From assembly GCF_900119795.1 (NCBI RefSeq), contig NZ_LT634361.1:3271001-3335000 (forward strand): a DNA stretch of 64,000 nucleotides, in the 5' to 3' direction. Position numbers and translations under genes: made by a program. Source of the DNA: Tenacibaculum maritimum NCIMB 2154 (GTDB lineage: Bacteria; Bacteroidota; Bacteroidia; Flavobacteriales; Flavobacteriaceae). Below the pieces are notes generated by a model. That model worked only from the letters and a program-made list of their open reading frames with translations. It had not been told where the DNA came from and did no database searches. Shown one piece after another: positions 17,505 through 26,572 of the stretch; positions within the stretch are counted from its first letter, which is position 1, and every line of letters starts with the position of its first letter.

Positions 17505-17547
17505 AAGTAATTATATTTACGTTTCAAATTTACAAAATTAGGTTCTA

Positions 17548-19470
17548 ATGAAATATCTTTCTCTACTATTTTGCCTTTTATCCTTCTCTATTTTCAGTCA
17601 AAAAAAAACATTTTATAAAGATTCTTATTTAAAAGAGCTCATTCTCGCTGAAAAAAAAGCTGGTTTGAAAAAAATGCACTTTCAAAACAACGCAAACACT
17701 ACTAACTATGATGTAAAGTACCACCGATTGGTATGGAATGTTGATCCTACAAAAGCACATATTAGCGGTCATGTAACTACTCATTTCATTGCCAATATGA
17801 ATATGAATAAAATTGTGTTTGACATGGCTAATAACCTAACCGTATCTTCTGTAACTCAAAGAGGTGCAAACCTTCCTTTTACAACCAATTCCAATGATGA
17901 ACTTATCATTACGTTACCTTCTACTCAAAGTTCAGGTACTTTAGATTCATTAACCGTAACCTATAGTGGAAATCCTGTAAGTAGTGGCTTTGGCTCTTTT
18001 GAGGTAGGAACCCATAATGGAACTCCTGTATTATGGACGCTTTCTGAACCTTACGGAGCAAAAGGTTGGTGGCCTTGTAAACAAGACTTGAATGATAAAA
18101 TAGATGTTATCGACGTTTATATCAATGCCCCTTCTGAATATACCGCAGTATCTAATGGTTTATTAAAATCTGAAGTTACCTCAGGAACTACTAAAACAAC
18201 TCATTGGAGGCACGAATATAAAATCCCCGCTTACCTAATAGCCATTGCCGTAACTAATTATAGCAAATACTCTCATCATGTTGCTAATGGTAATTTCAGC
18301 ATAGATAATTACGTTTATCCTGAAAGCTTAATTTCAGCACAAAGCCAAACACCTGTTACTGTGGATATCATGAATTTATTTGGTGATTTGTTTGAAATTT
18401 ACCCATTTGCTAACGAAAAATATGGGCACGCTCAATTTGGATGGGGAGGAGGAATGGAACATACTACCATTTCTTTTATGGGAAATTTCAGCCGCGGTCT
18501 TATTGCTCATGAACTAGCACATCAATGGTTTGGCAACAAAATTACTTGTGGTTCTTGGGAAGATATTTGGCTAAATGAAGGGTTTGCTACCTATTTAACT
18601 GGATTAACCGTTGAAAATTTAGACGGCAAGGAAGCCTTTATTAATTGGAAAAAAAGAAAAACTAGCAGTATTACCTCACAAAGTTCTGGTTCTGTTTTTT
18701 GTACAGACACAACCTCTATCGGTAGAATATTTAGCTCTCGTTTAAGTTACAACAAAGGAGCTATGCTTGTTCATATGTTACGTTATAAACTAGGCGATAC
18801 TGATTTTTTCAATGGAATTAAAGCTTATTTACAAGATCCTGAATTGGCCTATGGCTATGCTAAAACCTACCAACTAAAACAACATTTAGAAACTGCTAGC
18901 GGCCAAGATTTAACGGAGTTTTTTAATGATTGGTACACTGGAGAAGGCTATCCTAGCTATCAAATTCAAGCAGACAACTATGGAAAATCAATACGTATTA
19001 CGGTACACCAAACCCCATCTCACAATAGTGTTTCTTTTTTCGAAATGCCTCTCACTTTTAAGGTTATTGGAACTAATGGAGAAGAGGAAGTTTTCAAAGT
19101 AGCGCACACTAATAATGGACAAGTATTTAACCATACAACTTCTTTTGATATTTCAACTTTAATTTTTGATCCAGAAAGCGATATTATTTCAAAATCCAAT
19201 AACCTTACCCTAGACGTAAAAAATGAAGTCTTAGACAATGCTATTTCAATCTTCCCTAACCCTGCAGGAGAAACTTTAAGAATAATAACAGGTAACATCA
19301 TCAAGATAGAAAAGTTAAGCATCTATAACGCACTAGGTCAAGTTATTTTTGAAAACATAAATCCAAAAACAAAAAACATAAACATAAAAAACTTACAACA
19401 AGGAACTTATTTTGTTAAAATAACAACAGAAAAAGGTACTATTTCTAAAACTTTGTTAAAAGAAAAATAG
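17548..19470 (+). CDS. Secreted M1-family metallopeptidase with T9SS sorting domain
   Basis: The product has 640 residues. A signal peptide (ends at FSQKK) precedes the N-terminal beta domain. The aminopeptidase motif appears as WGGGMEHTTISF, and the zinc site HELAHQWFG starts near His321, with the third ligand Glu in WLNEGFATY near 344. The last ~75 residues (from AISIFPNPAGETLRI to GTYFVKITTEKGTISKTLL) form a type A T9SS C-terminal domain that is removed on export. It should trim peptides outside the cell. It is a single-gene unit. Confidence 0.93.
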   Translation: MKYLSLLFCLLSFSIFSQKKTFYKDSYLKELILAEKKAGLKKMHFQNNANTTNYDVKYHRLVWNVDPTKAHISGHVTTHFIANMNMNKIVFDMANNLTVSSVTQRGANLPFTTNSNDELIITLPSTQSSGTLDSLTVTYSGNPVSSGFGSFEVGTHNGTPVLWTLSEPYGAKGWWPCKQDLNDKIDVIDVYINAPSEYTAVSNGLLKSEVTSGTTKTTHWRHEYKIPAYLIAIAVTNYSKYSHHVANGNFSIDNYVYPESLISAQSQTPVTVDIMNLFGDLFEIYPFANEKYGHAQFGWGGGMEHTTISFMGNFSRGLIAHELAHQWFGNKITCGSWEDIWLNEGFATYLTGLTVENLDGKEAFINWKKRKTSSITSQSSGSVFCTDTTSIGRIFSSRLSYNKGAMLVHMLRYKLGDTDFFNGIKAYLQDPELAYGYAKTYQLKQHLETASGQDLTEFFNDWYTGEGYPSYQIQADNYGKSIRITVHQTPSHNSVSFFEMPLTFKVIGTNGEEEVFKVAHTNNGQVFNHTTSFDISTLIFDPESDIISKSNNLTLDVKNEVLDNAISIFPNPAGETLRIITGNIIKIEKLSIYNALGQVIFENINPKTKNINIKNLQQGTYFVKITTEKGTISKTLLKEK

Positions 19471-19508
19471 CTAAAGCTACTTTCTTTTTAGAACTCTACA
19501 TAAAAACG

Positions 19509-19516
19509 TACATTTG
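19509..19516 (+). promoter_or_regulatory. TAnnTTTG -7 box for rseP
   Basis: TACATTTG is a perfect -7 match about 30 bases before ATG 19547. It overlaps the only alternative upstream start (19514), which supports 19547 as the real start. Confidence 0.45.
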
Positions 19517-19546
19517 TGCGTTTTAATTTTTGATATAAAAAACTAC

Positions 19547-20893
19547 ATGGAAATATTAATAAAAGCATCGCAATTCATACTAAGTCTTTCTCTTTTAATT
19601 GTGCTGCATGAATTAGGGCATTTCATCCCTGCTAAATTGTTTAAAACTAAGGTAGAAAAATTCTATTTATTTTTTGATTATAAATTCTCATTGTTCAAAA
19701 AGAAAATTGGAGAAACCGTTTATGGTATCGGCTGGATTCCTTTAGGAGGCTATGTTAAAATTGCAGGAATGATTGATGAAAGTATGGATACTGAACAGAT
19801 GAAAGAAGCACCTAAAGATTGGGAGTTTCGCTCTAAGCCGGCATGGCAACGTTTGATTATTATGCTAGGTGGAGTTTTTGTAAATTTCGTGTTAGGTATT
19901 TTTATCTACATCATGTTAATGTATGCATACGGTGAAAAATTCTTACCTAATGATAGTTTAAAAGATGGTATTTGGGTACAAGATTCTTTAGCTACCGATT
20001 TGGGATTAGAAACAGGAGATAAAATTTTAACTATTGATGGTCAAAAAATTAAAAAATTCAGAGAGCTCACTCCAGAGTTCATTAATGGAAATAATTATTC
20101 TATTGAAAGAAATGGGCAGATTCTTGAAAAAAAGATACCTGTTGACTTTATCTCTAAGTTAATTGAACGTGATAAAGCTGCAGGTCCGTTTATAGCCCCT
20201 CGCTATCCTTTTGTGATTGGTGGAGTTTCTAAAGATTCTCCTAATACTAATAGTGGATTACAGTCTAAAGATATTGTAACAGCAATTGGAAATACTCCTA
20301 TTACTTATTTCGATGAAGCTAAAAGCCAATTAAACATCTTAAAAGGAAAAACAACAACGGTTAAAGTTAAAAGAGGAAATAAAGAGGTAATCATTCCTGT
20401 ACAGGTTACAAATCAAGGTAAATTGGGAGTGAGCTTAGGGCAACTTCCGATGAAAGACTTAGAAAAATTAGGGTATTATAAATTATCAGAAAAGTCATAT
20501 TCTTTTGCAGAAGCTATTCCTGCTGGAACTGAAAAAGCTTGGACTACATTAACTAATTATGTAAAGCAATTAAAAAAGATTTTTAATCCTAGTACTGGTG
20601 CCTATAAAGGGTTAGGTGGTTTTATTTCTATAGGAAGTATCTTCCCCTCTGAATGGAGTGCAGAATCTTTTTGGAATATTACCGCATTTCTATCAATAAT
20701 GCTAGGTTTTATGAATTTACTACCAATACCTGCTCTGGATGGTGGTCATGTAATGTTTACACTTTGGGAAATGATTACAGGAAAAAAACCTAGTGATAAG
20801 TTCTTAGAATATGCTCAAGTTACTGGATTTGTATTATTATTGGTACTGCTAATTTTCGCAAACGGAAACGACATATTCAAACTATTCAAATAA
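19547..20893 (+). CDS. rseP: RIP zinc metalloprotease (site-2 protease)
   Basis: From ATG 19547 the product has 448 residues; an 11-codon upstream extension is rejected because a promoter box lies there. The zinc motif HELGH is at 21-25 within the first membrane helix, and the third ligand is the Asp in NLLPIPALDGGH in the penultimate helix. Two PDZ-like regions lie between (near 150-210 and 230-300, GGVSKDSPNTNSGLQSKDIV). It cuts membrane proteins inside the inner membrane, typically anti-sigma factors or leftover signal peptides. Two sigma-linked membrane or zinc anti-sigma candidates are encoded elsewhere in the window, but no direct link can be shown. Confidence 0.93.
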   Translation: MEILIKASQFILSLSLLIVLHELGHFIPAKLFKTKVEKFYLFFDYKFSLFKKKIGETVYGIGWIPLGGYVKIAGMIDESMDTEQMKEAPKDWEFRSKPAWQRLIIMLGGVFVNFVLGIFIYIMLMYAYGEKFLPNDSLKDGIWVQDSLATDLGLETGDKILTIDGQKIKKFRELTPEFINGNNYSIERNGQILEKKIPVDFISKLIERDKAAGPFIAPRYPFVIGGVSKDSPNTNSGLQSKDIVTAIGNTPITYFDEAKSQLNILKGKTTTVKVKRGNKEVIIPVQVTNQGKLGVSLGQLPMKDLEKLGYYKLSEKSYSFAEAIPAGTEKAWTTLTNYVKQLKKIFNPSTGAYKGLGGFISIGSIFPSEWSAESFWNITAFLSIMLGFMNLLPIPALDGGHVMFTLWEMITGKKPSDKFLEYAQVTGFVLLLVLLIFANGNDIFKLFK

Positions 20894-20915
20894 GACTAGT
20901 ATATTTTAAAAAGCT

Positions 20916-20950
20916 AAAAAATGCGCTTGAACTATTCAAGCGCATTTTTT
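20916..20950. terminator. Strong bidirectional terminator
   Basis: A perfect 16-bp stem with a 3-base loop has a GC-rich core (GCGCTTGAA) and A-run/T-run ends. It separates the converging rseP and cupin-like genes and works on both strands. Confidence 0.9.
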
Positions 20951-20977
20951 ATGATCTAACAATTGATAGATTAATTA

Positions 20978-21829
20978 CTATTTTGTATTTACAATAGCTT
21001 GTTCATTTTTCCAATCTATCCACTTTTGTCCTTTTATTCTACGCATTAAATTGTCATAATTACGCATTACAAATACATTATAAATTGCCTTTCCTAAGTT
21101 TTTAGGGTTTCGTGCCATAGCCCTTAGGCTCATTGAAAAACCAGGAGTAATATAACGCATATAATGCCACCATCCTTCAGGCATGTATAACACATTTCCG
21201 TGTTCTAGATTAGCTACATGTCCTTTTGCCTTTTTTAAGGCTGGCCATTTCTCAAAATCAGGGTTTGCAAAGTCTATATCCTCTCTCGTAATTAGAGAAT
21301 GTGGTATCTTATACAAATACTTACTTTGTTTCTGATCAAATAAAATGCATTGTTTTTTTCCTTCAAAATGAAAATGAAAAATATTTGCCAAATCGATATC
21401 ATAATGCATAAAGGTATAAGAATCTCTACCTCCAAAAAAAAGCATTGGCAGTCCTTTCATTAAACGCAATCCAAAATCTGGAAAAGAAAAATCTTTTTGA
21501 AGGACTGGTACTTCTTTTAAAATGTTCCATAAGAAAATACGAAACTTTGTTGGTTCTTTTTTTAGCAAATCAACATACTCACTCATTTTCATAGTAGCAT
21601 GAGGTTCATTAAAGCCATCTTTATAATCTACAGGTCTGTTATCATATAAAGGTACTTCTTTATCTCCTGCAACCTCTTTCATATAATCCAAACTCCATTT
21701 CTTATATGCTGGCCAGTCTTCAATAAAACGTTCTATAACGACAGGCTTTTGAGGCTTAAAGTAATTTTTAATAAAGTCTTCTTTTGTTATTGTCTCAACC
21801 CTATCAATTTCCTGTAATTGCAATCCCAT
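20978..21829 (-). CDS. Cupin-like/JmjC-fold hydroxylase-type protein
   Basis: The product has 283 residues and is cytoplasmic. The central part shows a JmjC/cupin_8 pattern: the iron ligands His-x-Asp in FMHYDIDLANIFHFHFEG and the later His in YMPEGWWHYM; DQKQSKYLYKIP lies in the usual co-substrate region. Related proteins are 2-oxoglutarate and Fe(II)-dependent hydroxylases of proteins or small molecules. The substrate is unknown. It is a monocistronic gene between two terminators with a TAACTTTG box 20 bases upstream. Confidence 0.83.
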   Translation of the reverse strand: MGLQLQEIDRVETITKEDFIKNYFKPQKPVVIERFIEDWPAYKKWSLDYMKEVAGDKEVPLYDNRPVDYKDGFNEPHATMKMSEYVDLLKKEPTKFRIFLWNILKEVPVLQKDFSFPDFGLRLMKGLPMLFFGGRDSYTFMHYDIDLANIFHFHFEGKKQCILFDQKQSKYLYKIPHSLITREDIDFANPDFEKWPALKKAKGHVANLEHGNVLYMPEGWWHYMRYITPGFSMSLRAMARNPKNLGKAIYNVFVMRNYDNLMRRIKGQKWIDWKNEQAIVNTK

Positions 21830-21849
21830 ATTCCCTAAAATTTAGCTTA

Positions 21850-21857
21850 CAAAGTTA
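21850..21857 (-). promoter_or_regulatory. TAnnTTTG -7 box for the cupin-like gene
   Basis: Minus-strand TAACTTTG fits the -7 consensus, 20 bases before the start codon. No -33 element is evident. Confidence 0.4.
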
Positions 21858-21898
21858 AGAAAATGGTCTGATACTTTTTATATGCTTATTTGTTAAAA

Positions 21899-21925
21899 AA
21901 CAACCCACTAGAGTAGCGGGTTGTT
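21899..21925 (-). terminator. Hairpin terminator after bioB
   Basis: A 12-bp stem (arms 21899-21910 and 21914-21925, one G.U pair) with a 3-base loop is followed by a T-run on the minus strand. It begins five bases past the bioB stop. Confidence 0.85.
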
Positions 21926-21929
21926 TATT

Positions 21930-23033
21930 TTATGCTTGCGATCTAAGTTCTTTTGCTTTTTGTTTTGCTTGCTCATTACGCTCTATCTTATAATCTGGTC
22001 TGGTCCATTTAGGCTTTTCTCCTAAGGCTTCTAATTTTGAATCTTTAGCTTCAACAGACTCTCTTTGTTCGTGTTTAAAGAAAGGTTTTTGCGTATTCAA
22101 CCCTAAACTTTCAAACATCTTCATATCTTCATTAATATCAGGATTTGGAGTTGTTAATAATTTATCTCCTGCAAAAATAGAGTTTGCTCCCGCAAAGAAG
22201 CACATAGCTTGCCCTTCTCTACTCATTTGTGTTCTTCCTGCTGACAAACGCACTTGTGAATCTGGCAATACAATACGAGCAGTAGCAACCATACGAACCA
22301 TTTCAAAAATATTTATAGGAGGTTGCTCTTCCAAAGGGGTTCCTTCAACTGCTACCAAAGCATTTATTGGAACAGACTCTGGGTGAGGAGAAAAACGAGT
22401 AAGTGTTTCTAGCATACCTGCTCTATCTTCTAAACTTTCACCCATTCCTATAATTCCTCCCGAACAAACAGTTACATTCGTTTTACGAACATTTTCAATA
22501 GTATCAATTCTATCTTTAAAAGCGCGAGTAGAAATAACATCATCATAATATTCTTCAGAAGTATCTATATTATGGTTATAAGCATATAAACCTGCTTCTG
22601 CCAAGCGTTTCGCTTGATTTTCTGTTACCATTCCTAGCGTACAACAAACTTCCATATCCAACTTATTTATGGTTCTCACCATATCTAAAACTTGATCAAA
22701 CTCAGGTCCATCTTTTACATTTCTCCAAGAAGCTCCCATACAAACTCTTGAAGATCCACTTTCTCTAGCTCTTAGAGCTTGTGCTTTGACTTGATTTACC
22801 GTCATCAAATCATTTCCTTCTATATCAGTATGATAGCGAGCTGCTTGTGGGCAATACCCACAATCTTCAGAACACCCTCCTGTTTTTATGGATATTAGTG
22901 TACTTACTTGTACCGTATTAGGATCGTGATATTTTCTATGTATAGTGGCTGCTTCATATAAAAGCTCCATTAAAGGCTTATTATATACTGCTAGAATTTC
23001 TTCTTTCGTCCAATCATGTCTTACTTCGCTCAT
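21930..23033 (-). CDS. bioB: Biotin synthase
   Basis: From ATG 23033 (MSEVRHDWTKEE) the product has 367 residues, the family length; a 15-codon extension upstream is unlikely. It is a radical SAM enzyme that inserts sulfur into dethiobiotin. The cluster motif is CxxxCxxC in GGCSEDCGYCPQAARYH; NHNIDTSEEYY, CSGGIIGMGES and RLSAGRTQMS match conserved BioB segments. It is monocistronic; other biotin genes are not in the window. No biotin operator was recognised upstream. Confidence 0.95.
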   Translation of the reverse strand: MSEVRHDWTKEEILAVYNKPLMELLYEAATIHRKYHDPNTVQVSTLISIKTGGCSEDCGYCPQAARYHTDIEGNDLMTVNQVKAQALRARESGSSRVCMGASWRNVKDGPEFDQVLDMVRTINKLDMEVCCTLGMVTENQAKRLAEAGLYAYNHNIDTSEEYYDDVISTRAFKDRIDTIENVRKTNVTVCSGGIIGMGESLEDRAGMLETLTRFSPHPESVPINALVAVEGTPLEEQPPINIFEMVRMVATARIVLPDSQVRLSAGRTQMSREGQAMCFFAGANSIFAGDKLLTTPNPDINEDMKMFESLGLNTQKPFFKHEQRESVEAKDSKLEALGEKPKWTRPDYKIERNEQAKQKAKELRSQA

Positions 23034-23065
23034 ATTCTTTGAGTTATTGTTAGTGTTGTCAAAAA

Positions 23066-23098
23066 TAAAAAATTCCACTTTAGTAGTGGAATTTTTTA
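23066..23098. terminator. Hairpin terminator after the flotillin gene
   Basis: A perfect 14-bp stem (arms 23066-23079 and 23085-23098) with a 5-base loop and A/T-run ends lies six bases past the flotillin stop and upstream of bioB. Confidence 0.85.
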
Positions 23099-23103
23099 CT
23101 TGT

Positions 23104-24525
23104 TTATTTTTTACTATCGGAAGGTTTGACTTCTATTGCTTTTGAATTTTCCAATGGTAATTCTTTTCCCTTTAAATACTCTGGAAGCTGCATTCCTGCC
23201 ATATCAAACATCTCTTGCAATGGCGGTACTGATTTATACATTCCTGATATAAAGTTAGAAGTTGATGATTTTCCATCTTTACCGCCTCCATTTTCCCAAA
23301 CGGTAACTTTATCTATTTTAATATTTTTAATTGCCTCTGCTTGTGTTTTAACTAACTCGGGTAATTTATCCGCTATTAACAATAGGGCTGCATTTTTAGA
23401 ATCATTTCCTGCTGCCTTCACTATTTGATCTAAACCTGCTGCTTGCTTTGTTAGCACTTCATATACTCCTGCTGCCTCAGCTTGTGCTTTAAATAAAATA
23501 GCATCTGCCTCTCCTTTTGCTCTTCTTCGTATTTTTTCTGCTTCTGCCTCTGCATCAATTTCTACTTTCTTTTTATCAATTTCTGCAGGAACAATCACAT
23601 CAGCTATTTGAGAAGAACGCTCTCTTTCTGCCCTTGATAACTCTGCTTCTTTTTCAGCCGCATATGATTCTTCTAATGCTTTTGCTGACTGTACTTTTTC
23701 AGCTGCTATTGCTACTCTTTCTGCTTCCGCTTCTCTTTGACGACGTAAAGAATCTGAATTTGCTACTGCTATTTTAGCTGTATTTTCTCCATCTACTGCC
23801 TTTGCATTTGCGGCTGCTACTTGAGTTCTTTGATCTTGAACTGCATTTGCTTCTCCAATAGAACCATCTCTATTTTTTTCTGCAACCGATTTACGAGCTG
23901 CATTAATTGCATGTGCCGCTGCTTCCTTTCCTAATGCTTCTATATAGCCTGATTCATCAACAATATCTGTAATATTCACGTTGATTAACTTTAGTCCTAC
24001 CTTTTTCAATTCTGATTCTACACTTTGAGAAATGTTTGCTAAAAACTTATCTCTATCTGAATTTATCTCTTCAATATCCATTGAAGCAACTACTAAACGT
24101 AACTGACCAAAGATGATTTCTTGCGCTAAATCTTGAATTTCATTCTGTCCAAGTCCTAGTAAACGCTCTGCTGCATTTTGCATTACCCCAGGCTCCGTAG
24201 AGACTCCTATAGTAAAACGGGAAGGGACATTTACCCTAATGTTTTGTTTAGAAAGAGCATTCACTAAGCTCACTTCTATTGAAATAGGTGTCAAATCTAA
24301 AAATTCATAATCTTGAATTACTGGAAAGATAAAAGCTGCTCCTCCATGAATACACTTGGCTGATTCTCCTCCTCCTACTTTACCATATACAACTAAAATT
24401 CTATCGGAAGGACATCTTTTATATCTTTTTATCATTGCTGTTAGCAATATAAAAATGAACAATCCTGCAATTCCTAATCCTACTAATCCTGCAAAAGGGG
24501 TGTTTTCTAATACTGTTAATAACAT
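23104..24525 (-). CDS. Flotillin-family SPFH membrane scaffold protein
   Basis: The product has 473 residues. One N-terminal membrane segment (GLVGLGIAGLFIFILLTAM) is followed by the SPFH/band 7 domain (about 35-200). Then comes a long Ala/Glu-rich coiled coil (AEAEAEKIRRRAKGEADAIL), typical of flotillins YuaG/FloT. These oligomerise at the inner membrane and organise microdomains. The adjacent upstream gene, eight bases away, is an NfeD-like protein, the standard partner. Length is a little shorter than Bacillus YuaG. Confidence 0.92.
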   Translation of the reverse strand: MLLTVLENTPFAGLVGLGIAGLFIFILLTAMIKRYKRCPSDRILVVYGKVGGGESAKCIHGGAAFIFPVIQDYEFLDLTPISIEVSLVNALSKQNIRVNVPSRFTIGVSTEPGVMQNAAERLLGLGQNEIQDLAQEIIFGQLRLVVASMDIEEINSDRDKFLANISQSVESELKKVGLKLINVNITDIVDESGYIEALGKEAAAHAINAARKSVAEKNRDGSIGEANAVQDQRTQVAAANAKAVDGENTAKIAVANSDSLRRQREAEAERVAIAAEKVQSAKALEESYAAEKEAELSRAERERSSQIADVIVPAEIDKKKVEIDAEAEAEKIRRRAKGEADAILFKAQAEAAGVYEVLTKQAAGLDQIVKAAGNDSKNAALLLIADKLPELVKTQAEAIKNIKIDKVTVWENGGGKDGKSSTSNFISGMYKSVPPLQEMFDMAGMQLPEYLKGKELPLENSKAIEVKPSDSKK

Positions 24526-24533
24526 AGTAATTT

Positions 24534-25106
24534 TTATTTTTCGGGTTTTATAATTAATATTCCATTGTTTGTTACTTCAGTAACTCTTATTACTTTTCCT
24601 TGCTTTAAATCTTCATTATCATCCGTCAAAGCTTCCAATTCTCTCAATGCTCCTTGCACTTTTATTTGCACCTTTCCGATACTAGACCTGTTTGCTCCAA
24701 CAGTTAGATAAACTTCTCCAATTGCATTTAATGCATTTTGCATTTTTAACGTACCACTTGAAGCTAGCTTACTTATATAGTAAAACAGCATTGCCATAAT
24801 AAACATCATTACGAGCCCACAAAAAACCGAGATTAAAACCGTTACCACCTTCGTATTTCCTGCATCTATACTAGCGATTCCACTCCATCCAAAAATAGCG
24901 AAGAATGCAATCATGTTTTTTAAGGTAAAAAACTGAAATCCTATTCCCATATCTCCCTCTATCTCTGCATCAACACCTCCTACCTCATCCTCTTCTATTC
25001 CTAGAAAAGTACTTATTAGAATGCCTACAAAAATCAATGTTGAAATACCTGTAATAATCCAATACACCTTCTGAAAAGGTGCTAGATCTGAAAAATAGTC
25101 TATCAT
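24534..25106 (-). CDS. NfeD-like/YuaF-type membrane protein
   Basis: The product has 190 residues with three hydrophobic segments (VYWIITGISTLIFVGILIS, MIAFFAIFGWSGIASI, VLISVFCGLVMMFIMAML). The C-terminal ~65 residues form an OB-like beta domain (GTLKMQNALNAIGEVYLTVG, ending GILIIKPEK). This is the layout of YuaF/NfeD proteins, which pair with flotillins. It lies eight bases before the flotillin gene in one operon. It likely anchors or regulates the flotillin scaffold. Confidence 0.82.
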   Translation of the reverse strand: MIDYFSDLAPFQKVYWIITGISTLIFVGILISTFLGIEEDEVGGVDAEIEGDMGIGFQFFTLKNMIAFFAIFGWSGIASIDAGNTKVVTVLISVFCGLVMMFIMAMLFYYISKLASSGTLKMQNALNAIGEVYLTVGANRSSIGKVQIKVQGALRELEALTDDNEDLKQGKVIRVTEVTNNGILIIKPEK

Positions 25107-25164
25107 AAAGCAATTATTTTTAATGAGCTTATAAAAGTATATAATTTGATTGAAATTAACAATT

Positions 25165-26337
25165 TTATTTTGTCAATAAAACAGAAACAGCATTACCTCC
25201 AAAACCTACCGCATTTACTAAAACCTTTCTAACTTTCTGTGGAACAATTTGTTTTTCTGCAAAGGGTACCGCTACCACTTGCTGTTCTTTTAGCATTAAT
25301 ATTGCCAACTCCATACTTAAGATTCCGGAAGTAGCAAATGTATGCCCTAACTTCCATTTATTGGTTGTTAAAAAAGGAACTTGATTCTTAAATACCTTCT
25401 CTATTGCTTTCATTTCTGACAGATCTCCTTTTATGGTTCCTGGAGCATGCATGACAATCACGTCAACCTCTTCTATTGCTGTTTCCTTCAATGCCATTTT
25501 CATAGATTTCTGAAAACAAACCGCTTCTGCCGATATTGATATATTATGTTTTAGCATTTCTGTTGCATACCCTATTCCCTCAATAAACGCAATTGCATTT
25601 TTTTGTACTCCTTTTTCCAAACAAATAACAGCGGCCCCTTCTCCTAAAACCATCGTATTTTTTTCTTTGTTTAAATCGAAAGCCCTGCAAGGGTACACGA
25701 CCTCCTGTTCCTTTAGAGGGAATTGCTTTGCATATACTTTCAAGGCTTGCATTTGTGCTACGGTAAAACTAGTTAAAGCTGCTTCACTTGCTCCTACTAA
25801 AAACTTATCTGACAATCCTGCTTGCAACCAAGCAATTCCATTTAACACAGAGTGTAATCCTGTGGAGCAAGTTATTGAGTGAGAAATATCTGGTCCCGCT
25901 GTTTGTAGATCATGCGCTATCCATGAAGATATATTCCCTAATGTTGTTGTAGGAGAACTTAAAGTAGCCACTTTATTCGTTTCTAAATACTCTTTATGGT
26001 ATTTCTCAAACAGAAAAGTAGCCCCTCTTGAAGATCCTATATTGATTCCAAAATTATCAGAAGGTTTCCAAGCAGCATCTACTATTGCTTTCCTTGCAAC
26101 CGATAAAGCATATAAAACAGTAGCATCTAAATTTTTATATTTATTATCTGAGTTCCTAAGTTCCTCTATTTTTTGCAAATCCTCTTTTGCAAGCTGCGCT
26201 ACCCAAGCTTCAAATTCGTCAAATTTTTTTATGGAAAGATAGTGTTCCTTTTGCTGATAATTTTCCCAAATATCAGATTGATTACTTCCTAATGCTGAAA
26301 TAGATGCTATTGCTGTTATAGAAATACGTTTTTTCAA
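25165..26337 (-). CDS. Beta-ketoacyl-ACP synthase-like enzyme
   Basis: The product has 390 residues and the thiolase fold of FabF-type condensing enzymes. The catalytic Cys157 is in SITCSTGLHSVL; the two His are in MHAPGTIKGD near 303 and KLGHTFATSG near 345; the Gly-rich end is NAVGFGGNAVSVLL. It should condense an acyl chain with malonyl-ACP. No ACP, reductase or dehydratase lies next to it, so it is not the housekeeping FabF unit and may serve a special lipid or pigment path. An inverted repeat lies just upstream of its start. Confidence 0.86.
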   Translation of the reverse strand: MKKRISITAIASISALGSNQSDIWENYQQKEHYLSIKKFDEFEAWVAQLAKEDLQKIEELRNSDNKYKNLDATVLYALSVARKAIVDAAWKPSDNFGINIGSSRGATFLFEKYHKEYLETNKVATLSSPTTTLGNISSWIAHDLQTAGPDISHSITCSTGLHSVLNGIAWLQAGLSDKFLVGASEAALTSFTVAQMQALKVYAKQFPLKEQEVVYPCRAFDLNKEKNTMVLGEGAAVICLEKGVQKNAIAFIEGIGYATEMLKHNISISAEAVCFQKSMKMALKETAIEEVDVIVMHAPGTIKGDLSEMKAIEKVFKNQVPFLTTNKWKLGHTFATSGILSMELAILMLKEQQVVAVPFAEKQIVPQKVRKVLVNAVGFGGNAVSVLLTK

Positions 26338-26359
26338 TACTTTTTATTTTCAACAAAAG

Positions 26360-26401
26360 TAAAATTTCTATCTTTTTTCAAATAAAAAAATAGAAATTTT
26401 A
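26360..26401. repeat. Inverted repeat upstream of the ketoacyl synthase gene
   Basis: A 12-bp perfect stem (TAAAATTTCTAT, 26360-26371, with 26390-26401) extends inward by five more pairs after one mismatch. It begins 23 bases before the ketoacyl synthase start, in its leader or promoter. It could be an operator. Confidence 0.55.
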
Positions 26402-26514
26402 TCTTATTTACTTTTTTTGTTAAGATTCAATACTACATGAAAGAATTCAAATGCAAGCAAAGTGCTTTATTAAATTTTTTCAAACCATTTTTAAATAGAC
26501 TCAAAAAAGAAAAT

Positions 26515-26537
26515 CGCCTAAAATTACTTTTTAGACG
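26515..26537 (-). terminator. Hairpin terminator after the ALDH gene
   Basis: A 9-bp stem (arms 26515-26523 and 26529-26537, one G.U pair in the minus-strand RNA) with a 5-base loop is followed by a T-rich run on the minus strand, 36 bases past the stop. Confidence 0.6.
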
Positions 26538-26572
26538 ACATCCTTTTATATCATAAAAAAATAAACTCTTTC

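Noticed and set aside
23034..23103. Riboswitch or biotin operator upstream of bioB
   Set aside because: Only the flotillin terminator hairpin is present; no conserved aptamer or operator palindrome for biotin was recognised.
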